Assembly: GCA_028565635.1 (NCBI GenBank)
Contig: JAOXYB010025380.1
Location: 1 to 15,993 of the forward strand
From: Phoronis ovalis
Lineage: Eukaryota > Phoronida > Phoronidae
Direction of reading: 5' to 3'
Length of the DNA stretch: 15,993 bases
The notes beneath the pieces are model-generated. The model made no database searches. It saw nothing but the letters and a program-made list of their open reading frames with translations, and had not been told where the DNA came from. Position numbers and translations under genes: made by a program. Shown one piece after another: positions 1-11,416 of the stretch (positions are counted from its first letter, which is position 1; every line of letters starts with the position of its first letter).

Positions 1-468
1 GGAACCCAAGTGGAAATAAAAATGCTCAAATACGTATGACAATCAGGTAAAATTAGACACATGAACTTCATAGTTTCCCTGGTACAAGTGTTTATTCGGA
101 AATGAATCAATTATATTTACCCAAATGTTATTTCACGATATCAGCAGTGAACCCGGTAACCGAGAAACACATACAGCTAGCAAAGCGACCAACTAATGAT
201 GTCACCTATGCGTGGAAAGACGAGTGCGCATCCCGTGAACCAGTAGGTGGCGCGATTTGTCGTTTTCGTCTATTAATAAGATTATTGAACTTTGAATTAT
301 ATAACAATAATTGGATTAATAATAACCGGAATATTATCAGATATCTTGCAATCTTTGATACCTTTTATATATTTATTGAAATATATCTAAAAAATATGCA
401 CTTTTTTCTACACCAGCAGTGCATTCTGTTTCTCCTTTTTATTATGAAAAAACTGCAGAGAGTGAAAA
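1..468. other. non-coding start of window with a CpG-richer patch
   Basis: Roughly 140-275 is visibly richer in CG dinucleotides and GC than the flanking AT-rich sequence, with CGs in runs such as TGCGTGGAAAGACGAG and GGTGGCGCG. This could be a promoter-proximal or insulator patch, or an untranslated first exon. An open frame at 102-473 crosses it but turns into low-complexity AT-rich sequence and resembles no family I know, so I do not call it a gene. No TATA box or clear initiator was identified. Confidence 0.35.
240..253 (+). promoter_or_regulatory. CTCF-type insulator core motif
   Basis: CCAGTAGGTGGCGC matches every position of the CTCF core consensus CCASYAGRKGGC, and its next two bases (GC) also fit. 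CTCF and this motif are conserved from insects to mammals. The site sits inside the CpG-richer patch. A 12-base degenerate match can occur by chance in a genome; a complete match in the one GC-rich patch of the 5' region makes binding plausible but unproven. Confidence 0.45.
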
Positions 469-522
469 CTTAATATCTGTCTACAGACCTTCTTAATATC
501 TGTCTACAGACATTCTTAATAT
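469..522 (+). repeat. 23-bp tandem repeat, about 2.4 copies
   Basis: The unit begins CTTAATATCTGTCTACAGAC and recurs at 469, 492 and 515. The third copy breaks off after about eight bases. The first two copies differ by one base (CCTT versus CATT at the end). Each unit contains the short inverted arms GTCT and AGAC. Confidence 0.85.
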
Positions 523-1723
523 GTAGAGGATTAAGGATTGTACTGTCATTTCTCTAATTATGTCTTATGTAATTTTGAAAAGTAGGTGAATGATCGGATT
601 TTATAAAATGATACAATAATTATGTTGAGATAATTGTTATACCTGCTAAGCAGACATATTAATCAAAAGTTTGTTTGATCTCCTGGTGTGATCTTTGCAT
701 GTAAAATTGTTCAAGCACTCTCTACCTGGTGTACTATACAAGGAAATGCACGGAAGAAACCTTCCTTGCATAGTTTCTTCCATGTTTGATACACTGCTGA
801 GTACAAATTTGAAACGAACAATGCGAGTATAATGTTCCATAAGGGTAATCTAACTATTTGTAAGACCCCTATAGTTTTCTTTTGTTTAAATTTATTTATA
901 ATTTTTTTAATAAGACATTTATATTTTTGTACAGTCAAATAATGATATGATATGTTGCTTGAAATCTAATAAGGAAATAATCAATGGCTAAACTACATCT
1001 TAGCTTCTAGAAGAATTTGCTTTGTTATTACGTTAGTAATAATAAAAGTTACAAATTAAAGCAGGTAATAATTATTTTTATATACAGTTTCAAATAATCC
1101 ATATAACATGGTTTGTAATCATTCGTATAATTTATAATAGCTTTTTAATCAAAAGTTAAAATTCCTATCTGATATTATAACTGTATGCCTTTACCAGTTC
1201 TAAGTGTACATCTATAACACAATATGTAGATACAGGACTGTATTTTACACTACTAAGTTAAGCTATTAGTGTAAACTGCATTTTACTGCTAATATTATAT
1301 TTTTTCCTGATATGCCAGTTTGCCAATAAAATACAGACATGATTAGATATAAAAGTTTCCTCTCATTATATATAAACATTAAATAAACTGTTTGACATTT
1401 TACTTGAATCCGATTCCATTCGAACTTCTCCGTATTTCGCATTTCATCATAAATTCTCAGTAATGCCATGTTGAATATAACTAGAATTAAACCCACTGTT
1501 ACGAGTACCGAGTACAAAACTATAATTACATGCTCAATGGTGAAGAACATTACTTTTTAATTATCATGAATGTGACTGATTAAACATGATTTTAATAAGG
1601 CATCAAACATTTCTAGCACTACAGCTAATATCAGTGTTGTCAGTCATGTAATTATATTAATATAAAAATGTCTCCGCAAGTTTGTTGCCTGACCAGGTAC
1701 AGACAAATATATCTAAGCTCATG
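523..1723. other. AT-rich non-coding stretch, nothing recognised
   Basis: No exon-like segment, RNA gene or clear repeat was seen. Short open frames on the minus strand (646-938 and 1266-1550) overlap each other or encode hydrophobic low-complexity peptides with no family resemblance and are treated as chance. Confidence 0.6.
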
Positions 1724-1877
1724 CAGTGTTCTCCATAAAATAGTGTATCCAGGGCCAATGATATTATTTATGTAAACCCCAAACATGGATAGATAAAACG
1801 GTGATAAATAATACAAGGTTTATGTACTAAAGTTCACTGGTGCTCTGAACAAGTATGAGATTTTGTGGAGAACACTG
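1724..1877. mobile_element. 154-bp hAT-like miniature inverted-repeat element
   Basis: The left end CAGTGTTCTCCATAAAAT (1724-1741) and the right end at 1860-1877 are inverted copies matching at 17 of 18 bases. Termini CAGTG...CACTG fit the CAnnG ends typical of hAT elements. The interior carries a second inverted pair (ATTATTTAT near 1763 and ATAAATAAT near 1803). It has no coding capacity, so it would be non-autonomous. The 8-bp flanks (AGCTCATG and GACCACGG) do not form a target-site duplication, so the element is old, or the ends are misplaced, or it is only a long foldback. Confidence 0.55.
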
Positions 1878-3067
1878 GACCACGGAAATCTGATGTTTGC
1901 TGCTATTAGTTTTTCTTGTACCACTTTGGGTTTTTTTTTGTTATTGTTTTCTTGTTTGCGTGTATCATACGCTGATCTAAGATTTTCTGATGGACATACT
2001 GTTTTTTCCTGATGAGTAGAGAATCCTTTTTAACAGGTGCGCAGAAAATTTATTGCTCAATATTATCAGGAAGATTTTACGCCAAATTATACGTCATCAA
2101 AGTTGCGTCTTTTTCATTGCTTGGGCTTCGTTTCGGAAATAAGAGTTACCTGTTAGAAGGATATTTGATATCACGACAGTTTTTATAAATAATGAGAACA
2201 CGTTCTATGCTATTTAGCAGTAATCAACATTGTGTGCCTTACAATAGTTTTTGATGGCATTCAGTAAAATTTGCTGTAGCTTGAGGTATTTTTCTATTTC
2301 CTGGAATGTTAAAGGCTCATAAAAAAGCAACTTTACTACCAATTCAAAGAGCCGCAAATTGGTTTATTGTGCACTGTTCTTGCTTTTGCGATTTTAAAAA
2401 ATACCACAACTATTCATCAGTCATTTTAGTTGCAGAAGATAGTTATTTTTAAAGTATATTTTTTAGTATTATATGGTGAAATTACAAATTTTGCTAAGCA
2501 TACTCTGTACATTTTTAACTGACGTTTATAACTTGATTGATTTGACACGGTTTGTTGACAAAAAAGTGTTCTTGAAATTTTGCTGTGGGCTTGTTGAATT
2601 ATTTGTAAATTGAAATTAGTTGATAAAATTTAGTGATGAAAGTAGAAATATAGACAGCTTTTTTCATGAAAAATGTGTCAGAATAATTGTGGGTCTTAAT
2701 TTATCGACACGGATAATACAGCAGGTGTATGAATCTGATTATTTCTTTAGGTTCTAAGCTGTATAATCTTTCTCTGTGGCTAATTAATAACTTTCTGGTT
2801 ATTCAGTGAAGTATTTTGTAAAGGTATTACATATCAAAGATCAGCTTTATCTGCATATTGTCCGACCTGATATTCTGTTAATTACCAGATGAGGCAATCT
2901 CAGATATCTTGTTAAGTATACTTTAGTACATGGCATGACCCCAGACAAAAACTCTTAGGCATCACATGATAGTATATGTTTGCTCTGCTGGGACTAAATG
3001 CTTTAATCCTTTTCCAGAGCCATTATTTCCTGGGGGATACTTGTCAAAAATGTTGATAGGGTGTGCA
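1878..3067. other. AT-rich non-coding stretch
   Basis: No coding or RNA feature is supported. It includes a T-rich tract near 1927-1956 and one member of a 20-bp direct repeat (2798-2817) whose partner lies at 3885-3904. Confidence 0.55.
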
Positions 3068-3316
3068 GCTCTGGGTAAAAAATACCTTGATCCTGTGGTA
3101 AAAATAGATTACCAAAAATATTCCCTGTGGTAATGATAAAATTATTAAACAGTATACCCTGTTGTAAATAATTCTCCCGAAATATACACCCTGTTGTAAA
3201 CTCAGCTGTAAATATGTTTTCCAAGAAATACTTTGAAATGAGTATTTTTTTGAAAATATATGTACATGGTAAAAGTGAGGTAAAAGTCCAACAAGAAAAG
3301 TATACACTGTGGTAAA
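3068..3316. repeat. degenerate array with period near 33 bp
   Basis: Copies resembling TATACCCTGTKGTAAA have their CTGT core at about 3093, 3125, 3159, 3191 and 3307. The first four are 32-34 bp apart, and the last falls 116 bp on, about 3.5 periods. Partial copies (CTGGGTAAA at 3071, CAGCTGTAAA at 3204) lie within or beside the array. On the minus strand the array gives peptides with recurring PQG/QQG every 11 residues, a by-product of the period and not a gene. It looks like a decayed minisatellite. Confidence 0.6.
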
Positions 3317-4588
3317 TAAGGCTTTGCGAACCGTGAAAAAAATCCCTTGGGATAAATGCAGGAGATGAAAAAAGGGGCCCTATTGGTGGCCTATGTATAT
3401 GACTTTGAATGTCGGAATGAACATTATGTTAGCTGGTAGGATGTGAATTGTGCACTATACTGTAATAAGCAGCCACAATATTGTATGAATTAATAGTGTT
3501 CTCAAACTCCAATAAAGTGCTGTGTTTGTAATCACATGGATGGTGCAACGTGCTAGTAGTACACATATACTAATATACTAAAAGCTGACTTTCATTATTA
3601 CATCAAATTAATGCTAATTAGTGGATGCTTGTCAGGTTTTCACAGGCTTCTATTTATAAGAATATCTGTCAGTTCTTGGTAATTTTCAGAGCTGAAACCA
3701 GTAAATTACAGGAGGCATCATTATGATATTCATTATCCTGCTTGTTACTAGGAAACAATGTTGTCTGTACCTTACAAAATGACCTTCTAATTAGACCAGT
3801 GTCATAAAGATAATGCAATCCTCTTCTACCTATAAAATATTAAGATAATTGATTTTTCTAAAATTTCGTTCGCCTCTTTATCAAGTTATTCTGTGAAGTA
3901 TTTTCATTTCAACAAAACGATTTCTTTGCATTTGTATGTTAACCAAAATCTGTTATTGATTATAATGTTTTAAAAAATGGTTTCACACTATATATCTTTC
4001 TGCTTTGTTTTTCATCTTTAATATTGTGGTTAAAGAATTTATGGTGTCACACTGAGAGCCGTTAAATTACTTTGAATTTGAATGAGGTGCAGTCTTGGAA
4101 ACGTCAGCTATTATCAGTTATATTGTTATGTAGTAGGCACACATAGCGGTAGAAGAAGTGGCCATGGGTAGCGAAGTCAAGTACCTTGTGTAAGAAGTCT
4201 TAAAATGCTTTGTAGGTTTTTATTTTCCGTAATTTTATGGGGAGAGTAAATGGGGTATATGACATTTTGATTAACCTTGATAGTAATTCCCTGATAAATG
4301 AAAAAAAAACTTAGCTGAATGGCATGCTTATTAATTATTACAGGCGTTAGAATATTTTTTTTTTCATACTGCCTTCCCCAGTCGGTCAAATTATTCATTA
4401 TGGCTGAGACTGATATTCAATGATGTGAAATTGCAATGAATTTTCCTCATATCCAGAATAAAGCAAAAGGTAAAATCTTAGAAAGTTTCTTCAAACTTAA
4501 ACATTTTTAACATGTATTTCTTTAATATGTCCAACTTTTAAAAGCTGCATATACTTTTAACGGATCCCTAATCTGTTTTTTTTTCCAG
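3317..4588. other. non-coding stretch before the first visible hyccin exon
   Basis: It probably belongs to the intron that precedes exon A, since exon A begins at an acceptor. I searched for the missing N-terminal coding exon (ATG, a Trp-Leu pair, phase-0 donor) and found none. An ATG in good context at 4164 closes after nine codons. An AATAAA at 3511 with GT-rich sequence after it resembles a polyadenylation signal, but no gene leads into it. Confidence 0.5.
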
Positions 4589-4693
4589 AGTTTGTCGGAA
4601 GCAGATACTGAAAGCTATGCCACCAAAATTTGTTCCTATGATGCTTTAACCAAGCAACTGTACACCCTCTTTCGTGATAACTTACAAAATGAG
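4589..4693 (+). CDS. HYCC: hyccin coding exon A (N-terminal helices)
   Basis: This exon has 35 codons, phase 0 at both ends, reading SLSEADTESYATKICS...LFRDNLQNE. It follows a strong acceptor (nine T then CCAG) and ends at GAG|GTTTGA, a donor with weak +3 to +6 bases. The piece aligns with the human segment containing PETSLPNYATNLKD and ending QSE, directly before LEPVC. The frame is fixed by its join to exon B. Reading back in frame meets a TAA near 4523 with no ATG between, so this exon is internal and does not carry the start codon. The missing upstream exon should encode the short N-terminal stretch with the family's conserved W-L pair. Similarity is weaker here than in exon B, but phase, splice sites and position agree. 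Confidence 0.85.
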
Positions 4694-4979
4694 GTTTGAT
4701 AATTTTGAGTTTCAACGTTTCGTGACTCTGTACTATAAACTGTATGCAGCAGTTGTTTTAAAATTGTGTAAAATTTGACCTTGTTGCTACATTCAATGTA
4801 ATTATGTACTATTCTTAAGTCCACATTAGGGCAAATTTTGTTTCAACCTTCTTTAAAAAGGTATTTTGTTTAAAATATCTTAAGAATCTACACAGTATTG
4901 TCTTGCACTTGTGCCACTATTTGCCAGGTTTGAAAATGAATGTGTAAGTGATGGTAACATTCAGTTTGTTATCTCTTAG
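4694..4979 (+). other. hyccin intron A-B
   Basis: This is a 286-bp AT-rich intron between GTTTGA and CTCTTAG. It holds nothing else I can name. Confidence 0.85.
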
Positions 4980-5165
<186 letters not shown>

Positions 5166-5181
5166 TGATTGCTCCCCTTTA

Positions 5182-5194
5182 CCCCCAGATGGCG
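5182..5194 (+). promoter_or_regulatory. near-CTCF motif that is also a cryptic 3' splice site
   Basis: CCCCCAGATGGCG fits the 13-base CTCF consensus CCASYAGRKGGCR at 12 positions (C for A at the third). The same bases end a pyrimidine-rich tract (CTCCCCTTTACCCCCAG), a good splice acceptor 74 bp after the exon B donor. A GTATGC donor lies 22 nt further on, so a 22-nt frame-shifting cryptic exon is conceivable. Neither use is proven. Confidence 0.25.
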
Positions 5195-5383
5195 TACTTA
5201 AAGGACTTAGGTATGCTCATTTTAACCTAATGCCAGTTAACACCTACAGTATGCAGGCTTCTTTGTTGGATTACTAAATAGAAATACATGGTGCAGTAGT
5301 TCATTAAATTGAGTATGGATGAGATGACGGAATCTTTGTGCTGTTTAACATTTATAAGGTAGTGTTAAGCATAATGATCGAGC

Positions 5384-5394
5384 GGGGGGGGGGG
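5384..5394 (+). repeat. 11-base G homopolymer
   Basis: Eleven consecutive G follow GAGC in otherwise AT-rich intron sequence. It is a homopolymer likely to vary in length and to be prone to sequencing error. No second and third G runs sit close enough to predict a standard intramolecular quadruplex. Confidence 0.9.
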
Positions 5395-6391
5395 TGTATG
5401 GTGGATGTGCTGTGGATCACTCCTCCGGCTTTTTTCATAGGTATTAGACTGTAACAGACTGTACTGTATTAGAAGTTTGTACAATCTTGTCAGTGGGAAA
5501 TTATTATGTACATCATACTTGTGTAAGAAGTGTAATATGAACAGTTAGTCTTTGCAAGTTCGATCGATCTGAAAATTTTCTGCCTCAAGCTACCGTCCTG
5601 AAATCAATGATCTGTATGAAGGACTGAAATGTCTCTCACGTCTGCCTGCAAACCAATTCATGTGTATATGATGAAAGGTTTTATACGTTAATAGGTGTAA
5701 AAGCATTTTACAATTATGCTGTTGTAGACAAAGGTTTTGTCTTACAAATTTGGCCTATACAGTTCATTTCTTAACGAATGAGGAATAAATATTGTGGTAA
5801 TTTAAGAAAACAGATGCTGAAACAATGATGCAAAAATGAAAGCAACATAGAAATTGTATGCAAATAAGTACTTTTTCAAATTTTTCTAATTCTCAGTTTC
5901 TTGCGGAAAAATAATGTTAAAAGGGCTGTCTCACTATGTGGATTTTTTAATTAGTTACCTGTCAATCTACCTGGTAAGAAAACTTTAAAGCATAAAATTT
6001 CAGCCCAAATTTTTAACGCTTTCTTCTAAAAAATTTGACACATGCATATTAGTTCTGTGTACCATTTTCACTTTAAGGATATTATAGGTTCTAAATAAAA
6101 CTTATCAAAATAACTACAGATGTAACATATTAATTAAAACCTTGTTTTCCTGTTTGGGTCATTCAATATTTATACCCTGTTGATTTTTATTGAAATATTG
6201 CTTTTTAGAACATATTGTTCTGGAATTATATAAGAAACAAAGTCAGGTGTAAATCAATTTCTCATTAAAATTAATGATTCTTTTTAAAGGAATTCATGTG
6301 AGTGGTAGAATTTGCACACCTCGTCTCCAACGGTTATTTTACTAATTTGTGAAAGTGTTATGTTTTGATGATATGTCTTTGTATTTTGCAG

Positions 6392-6436
6392 AACTGTACT
6401 AGCATAGAAACAACACTCCTGGGGATTTATAATTTG
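6392..6436 (+). CDS. HYCC: hyccin coding exon C (45-nt micro-exon)
   Basis: This is a 15-codon exon, NCTSIETTLLGIYNL, phase 0 at both ends, between acceptor TTTTGCAG and donor GTGAGT. It corresponds to human SGCIEALLLGVYNL and bridges the SRN motif of exon B to the EVVNKDG start of exon D, as in vertebrate hyccin. The exon is only 45 nt long and is followed by a 7.5-kb intron. Its length is a multiple of three, so skipping it would keep the frame but delete the conserved LLG-YNL helix. Confidence 0.92.
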
Positions 6437-6948
6437 GTGAGTGTATTCCGTTGATACAAGTTGTTGTATATCGTGTTAATTAGTACATTTTAATGGTGTA
6501 ACAATACTCCTCGGAAAACTACTGTTTATCTATCATTAGTTAATTAACCAAAGTTGTCATTAACTGTTTGATTTTAGTTAAACATAATCTCAATTGTGAT
6601 TTTTATATTAATTAGGATTTCAAGGTGTTAGGATTTGTAGCAGTATTATTGAACTTATTATGCAAAAATACCTTGAATTTTCTTCCAAGTATGCCTCTCA
6701 CAATATATTAGATAATTAATTAGATGATTTTAAAGGTGTTTATTCTTTTTAATGTCAATGACTATGTAATGTTTTTTTTTTGGAAATAAAAATTCTTAAA
6801 ACTAGCAAGAATTCTAAAAATAACGCTTTTGATACAGGATCAGTGCACCCATTTTCTTAGATAATTTTATTACTTAACATTATGCGTTTCCTGTACAAGA
6901 AGGCGTCTTAATAATATTCATAATTTCTGTAACAAACTATTAATTTAT

Positions 6949-7749
6949 ACGAGTATCATTCGTTCATTTTGTGTGTTTTATTAATTAGTTACACAGATAT
7001 GCTTAAACTAATCTCTCTTTTTTGTGATTAATTAAACAGGGTAATGTTTCAAATAGTTCACAAAGGAGTAATCTTTGCAGGACTTTCCTGTTTATTCATT
7101 TGAGCTTCCAGATATCATTTCATGAATGAACATCCATCCCTTTGTTCAAAATGTGTACTTGTTTTCCCTTGTTCTCTCACACTTCAACTTAACCAAGGTT
7201 CTACATGCATACACAGGTTAATTAATATGAAACAGAGATGTCACTAATTGCTTTTCTTACCACCTGCTGTGATCGGGTTGTCATGCATTGATGTTATTCC
7301 TCCGTTCTTGTCCTATAATTATCGCAATTTAATTGACAGTAACAGTTCGGTTATAATCATATGCCATTTGATTTTTTTCTGTGTTTTTGTAATAATTTCA
7401 TAGCAAGTTTTTTTATTAAGTTGCATCTGATGTGAAAATGCACCTTCAAACTTTAAACTTTTAAAAATATTGGTGAATGCATATAAAACATGTTTGATAC
7501 CTTTGGAAATTACAAAATGTAGATTGAATGAAATATAAAAAGTAGTCTGTTGAAAAAGCTAGCAAATTTGTCATATTTGCAGACAATATTTCGATTCTCT
7601 GTAGGTAGTAAAAACAGCCAGACTTTATAACTGGTTTCGCTTAACTTAAGCAAATGGCTTATTTCAGGATGAAGTAAATAAAACACGATGATTAAAGTCA
7701 TTTTTTATTTGCTAGATCATACTGACCAAAATCTACGAGTGATACTCGT
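6949..7749. repeat. 23-bp imperfect inverted repeat pair spanning 801 bp
   Basis: The left arm 6949-6971 begins ACGAGTATCATTCG. The reverse complement of 7727-7749 begins ACGAGTATCACTCG. They agree at 20 of 23 bases. The right arm is itself a small hairpin (ACGAGT, GAT, ACTCGT). No matching direct repeats flank the pair and the interior has no coding capacity, so a decayed DNA transposon is only one explanation. Confidence 0.4.
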
Positions 7750-10700
7750 GAAAAAAGAAATGGTTTATAGTACTCTTTGTTGGACACCAAAAAATGGACT
7801 GCATGAGATCTATAATAGCTACCTTTTAATTAAACCTCTTAATGTAATTAATGGTTGTATCTTTTGAAGGTGAAATGTTAATTAGAACTTGTTTGCACTC
7901 ACCTAAGTGTGTTGGTGCCCTCCACCCCCCAGCATCAATGCTGTAATCATTGCAAGGTCATATAAGCTTCATCGTGAGCATTTACACCTTTAGGTAAGGT
8001 TTCCGTTGTCACTGTCTGCATAACGTGATAGAGAATATTTTCTTGGATTTTCGTACACAATGCTTGATGACACTTAAAGCCACAAATAACAATGAAATAT
8101 TTTTGATATTACTGTCCAAAATATAGAGTTTTCACAATATAATGCCACTGTCATTTTGTATTCTGGATTCTTTAATAAATGGACCAAATAAGGTACAATG
8201 CGTGTGTACCGTAACATATTTTGTTGCATTCTCAAAACTTTTACATACGTAAGGGAGCTGTCGAGAACAGTTAATAAAATAGTATACATATGTACTGTAT
8301 ATGAGGGATTGTAGATGAAATTTTACATTTTAATCTACAAACATCATGGGTTTAAGTGCATTTACAAGAACATTGTTTTTTTATTTTAAAGAATTAGTAT
8401 TATTAGAACTCGGATATCATTTCTATATGAAATCTAATATTTTGGACAAAATTTGTTTCATAACCTTGAGAAAGTATCATTTTACGGTTATTTGTTTTGC
8501 CGAGATCCTTGTGATGTTAGAAGTTATAATTATAGCTCTACCACTGCTTGTAACTGTCAATCAAATGGATGTATACCTTTTCAAATACATTACACGTGTA
8601 ATTATTTTCCTAGTACTCGTGTTGATGAAAGCATGACAGCTTTTAATAATTGTTAATACATGCAGTGTAAGGAGATTTTCATTAGTAGTGGCCTTGACTT
8701 TTCCTCGGAGGAAATGGAATGTTCCGTATAGCTACTGGTACATTTAATTGTCATGGGTGTCTCTACCTGTCACCAGACTGAAAGTAAAACACTTATTCAT
8801 ATTTTGTACCTTTTGCTGGATATGTTTGTTATAAGTTGAAACTAATTGTTAGCGATATGGTTTTTGTAAACCTGTCTTTGAGGATATATTTATAAACTTT
8901 CACTGCTGTACCATTAACATGTTGCTCTTCTTGTAGTCTAATGCAATATGCCGCTGTAAGAAAAGTTATATTTCCGAAAAAAAGATATTTCCTTTTTAAA
9001 AAGTTAACGTTTGTTCAAAATTTTAGAAGGAAAATTTGTATTGTTTCACCTGTGACATTATCCTTTCACCCCTATAAAATAATCATCATAACCTTCATTA
9101 GTTCGTCCTTTTATTGATTTTTCTTGCTATCAGTCTCAATATAAGCACGATAAGCCTTCCTTGTTTTCACTTCCAAACAACAAATCCTCGAGCATTGCTG
9201 TGTTTTCTGATGACTGGAATAGTTTTGTGGTGAAGTTGCTTCAAGGCGATTTTTTGGCTCTGGGTTTCTCTGTGTCGATGTGAGACTGTTATGTGCGGGT
9301 GACTCCGTTGTGCTATTGCCTCACTGGTTGTTCTAATGATTCGGAGTGACTTTAAATGACATGAGCTGAAAGTGAGAACTGAAGGTGAGGAATGTTTGTC
9401 TGAAGAGTTGCACATTATTTTTAATAAGAGGTGCGGTATTTATGAAGTATCTTTGCAGGCATCGCTTATGACTCGAAATAGTCGTTGAAAAATATTTGTT
9501 TTTATGTTGAATAAATGTAGAAAAAATATAGATAAAGTGTGAGAATTTATGTGACAGTTACGTTGATATTTAATCCCACTAAGAAGTATATTCTGAATTT
9601 ATTTCACCTTGGTGTTTATTTTCGAATGGTAATGGCGAAATTCAGGTAGACTGCTGGTTTTGGTTTTCTAATATGGTGCAGTGATTAGCCTTTAATATTG
9701 TAGTGCTGTTTTTTTAGTGTGTAAAATTAATTCATCAACACCTTGATTAATGAGAATTTTAATGTTTTTCTCACATCTTTCAATAACTGAACAGTATAAG
9801 TTGTCTGGCTATGTTGATTGCATGTTTTCCATAGAAGTCTTTGAAAAATTAAGTTCTTTCTAGCAATACTAGCAGCCATTATCTTTGTTAGCCTGGTAAC
9901 AGTGTTGCCATTTCTAGCTTACCTTTATGTAAACCCTGTATAATTAGACATGTTCAAATGAATTTATAGGGGCAAACTGAATTTTACCTGTTCACCTGTG
10001 CCTATAATTAGTGAGTCTATTTAAATCTGAATTATTGGCTCCTGACCACCATGCACTAATCTATTTTTAATAGTTTTCACCTGGCAATTGTTTATTAATC
10101 GAGAATAATGAATCTACATTTTCTATAACTTGTGATATTCATTCTGAAACAAACATATTCGCATTGATATAATTGCTACTGAAACATTATTATTTGCACA
10201 ATCAAATCTAAACATAGAATATGTTATTATAATAAAACTTTTCTCATTATAAAAATGTAAGATAAAAATTACCTGATCAAACATCTGGTCAATGAACTGA
10301 AACAGGTTAAAATTTGCATGTTAGTAAAATGTCACGAAAGGGAAATAAGAGCATTAGCTTCAGGGAGCTCTCAAAAAATGCACAATTTGCCTCAAAGCTT
10401 TTTTTCTTGAACTTTTTTAGAAATGGATATCTTGTTAACTTTGATGACCGTTTTTAATCATATGAATATATTAAAAGGCTTCATGAAGCTTTAGAATAAT
10501 TAAGATTCTAAGAAGCATTATTAACAGCAAACAATATTTCAACTTTCAACATGAATCCTTTCAGTTTTTCTATTGATGTCAACACTGGGCTTTTCATTAA
10601 TTTAATCACAGATACATGAATACTGTAAAAAGAAACTTGGTGAAATTTCTCGGAACTAGCATTCCAGAATAGTATGTACTGAATAATAAAATTAATTGCA

Positions 10701-11355
10701 TTGCTTGAAGCCTTTTCTTGAAGATTGGTTTATCAATAGTAGTAAATATTCACTATAAAATCATCTCTTCTCTTTAATAATTCTAGTTAGCATTTGCAAA
10801 TGATTATTTTCTAACCATTTTAAAAGAAAACAATTAGTTTGGCTTTGTAAGAGTACATGTAACTGTCACCTTTTCAATTATTCTATAGAAAACAAGACCA
10901 CATATCTAGATTATTTTTCCTTCCATTATTTTTTAATAAAGATGATGCGCAAGCTACTGAAAATGCAACAGCTTTTAAAACATCAACAGAAAAAGAATGG
11001 AGATTGAAAATAAGATCTGCACCAGCCAGCCACTATTAACTTCCGTGATAAATTATATTTTGAATAAAAAACGTGTATATTAAAGTATGTATTTCCGTAC
11101 TGAAATAATGTAAACCCTAACAGCATGTTTTGTTAATTCATAAAATGAATTTCTTTGTTGCAAATGATGAAACAAATTCTTCCCTGTAATTATTTTGTGT
11201 AATCTTTGTATCCTTGACAACTACCTGTGTCATTATAGGCATCAACTGTACAAGTATATAATGATAATTTCAAGACAAAAGATGACATCAAAATGATTTA
11301 AGTGTTTGAAATATCAGGTGGAGAGTACTTTTATTCCCATGTTCGATTAAGAAAG

Positions 11356-11407
11356 AAAGATGGGACTAACAGACTATTGTAAAGATGGGACTAACAGACT
11401 ATTGTAA
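11356..11407 (+). repeat. 25-bp tandem duplication beside the transposon
   Basis: The unit containing GATGGGACTAACAGACTAT occurs twice without a mismatch, offset by 25 bp. It ends nine bases before the target-site duplication of the downstream mobile element. The perfect identity suggests a recent event. Confidence 0.9.
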
Positions 11408-11416
11408 TGTTATGAG

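Noticed and set aside
102-473. 123-codon open frame crossing the CpG-rich patch
   Set aside because: The second half is AT-driven low complexity, there is no family resemblance, and no phase-compatible donor links it to hyccin exon A.
646-938. Two overlapping minus-strand frames
   Set aside because: They use different frames of the same DNA, have atypical composition and show no domain.
3003-3307. Minus-strand frames with recurring LPQG/LQQG
   Set aside because: The recurrence is the 33-bp nucleotide repeat read as 11-residue units and appears in more than one frame, so it is not a coding signal.
3511-3516. AATAAA followed by GT-rich sequence, like a polyadenylation site
   Set aside because: No upstream coding exon ends near it, and AATAAA is frequent in sequence this AT-rich.
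4164-4193. ATG in good context as the missing hyccin start exon
   Set aside because: It stops after nine codons, and its possible donor (GTAAGA) would enter exon A in the wrong phase and hit a stop.
8309-8340. Hairpin with 8-bp perfect arms (TTGTAGAT/ATCTACAA)
   Set aside because: At 32 nt it is too short for a microRNA precursor, and such AT-rich foldbacks are common by chance.
8346-8656. Overlapping + strand frames, one hydrophobic and one cysteine-rich (CRDPC...CNCQSNGC)
   Set aside because: They share the same DNA in two frames. The Cys-rich one has no signal peptide, no recognised scaffold and no splice context.
9167-9415. 82-codon minus-strand frame in a slightly CG-richer part of the large intron
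   Set aside because: It matches no recognised family and has no flanking exons. The His/Ser/Thr-rich composition looks like chance reading; I also saw no tRNA-type A/B boxes to support a SINE.
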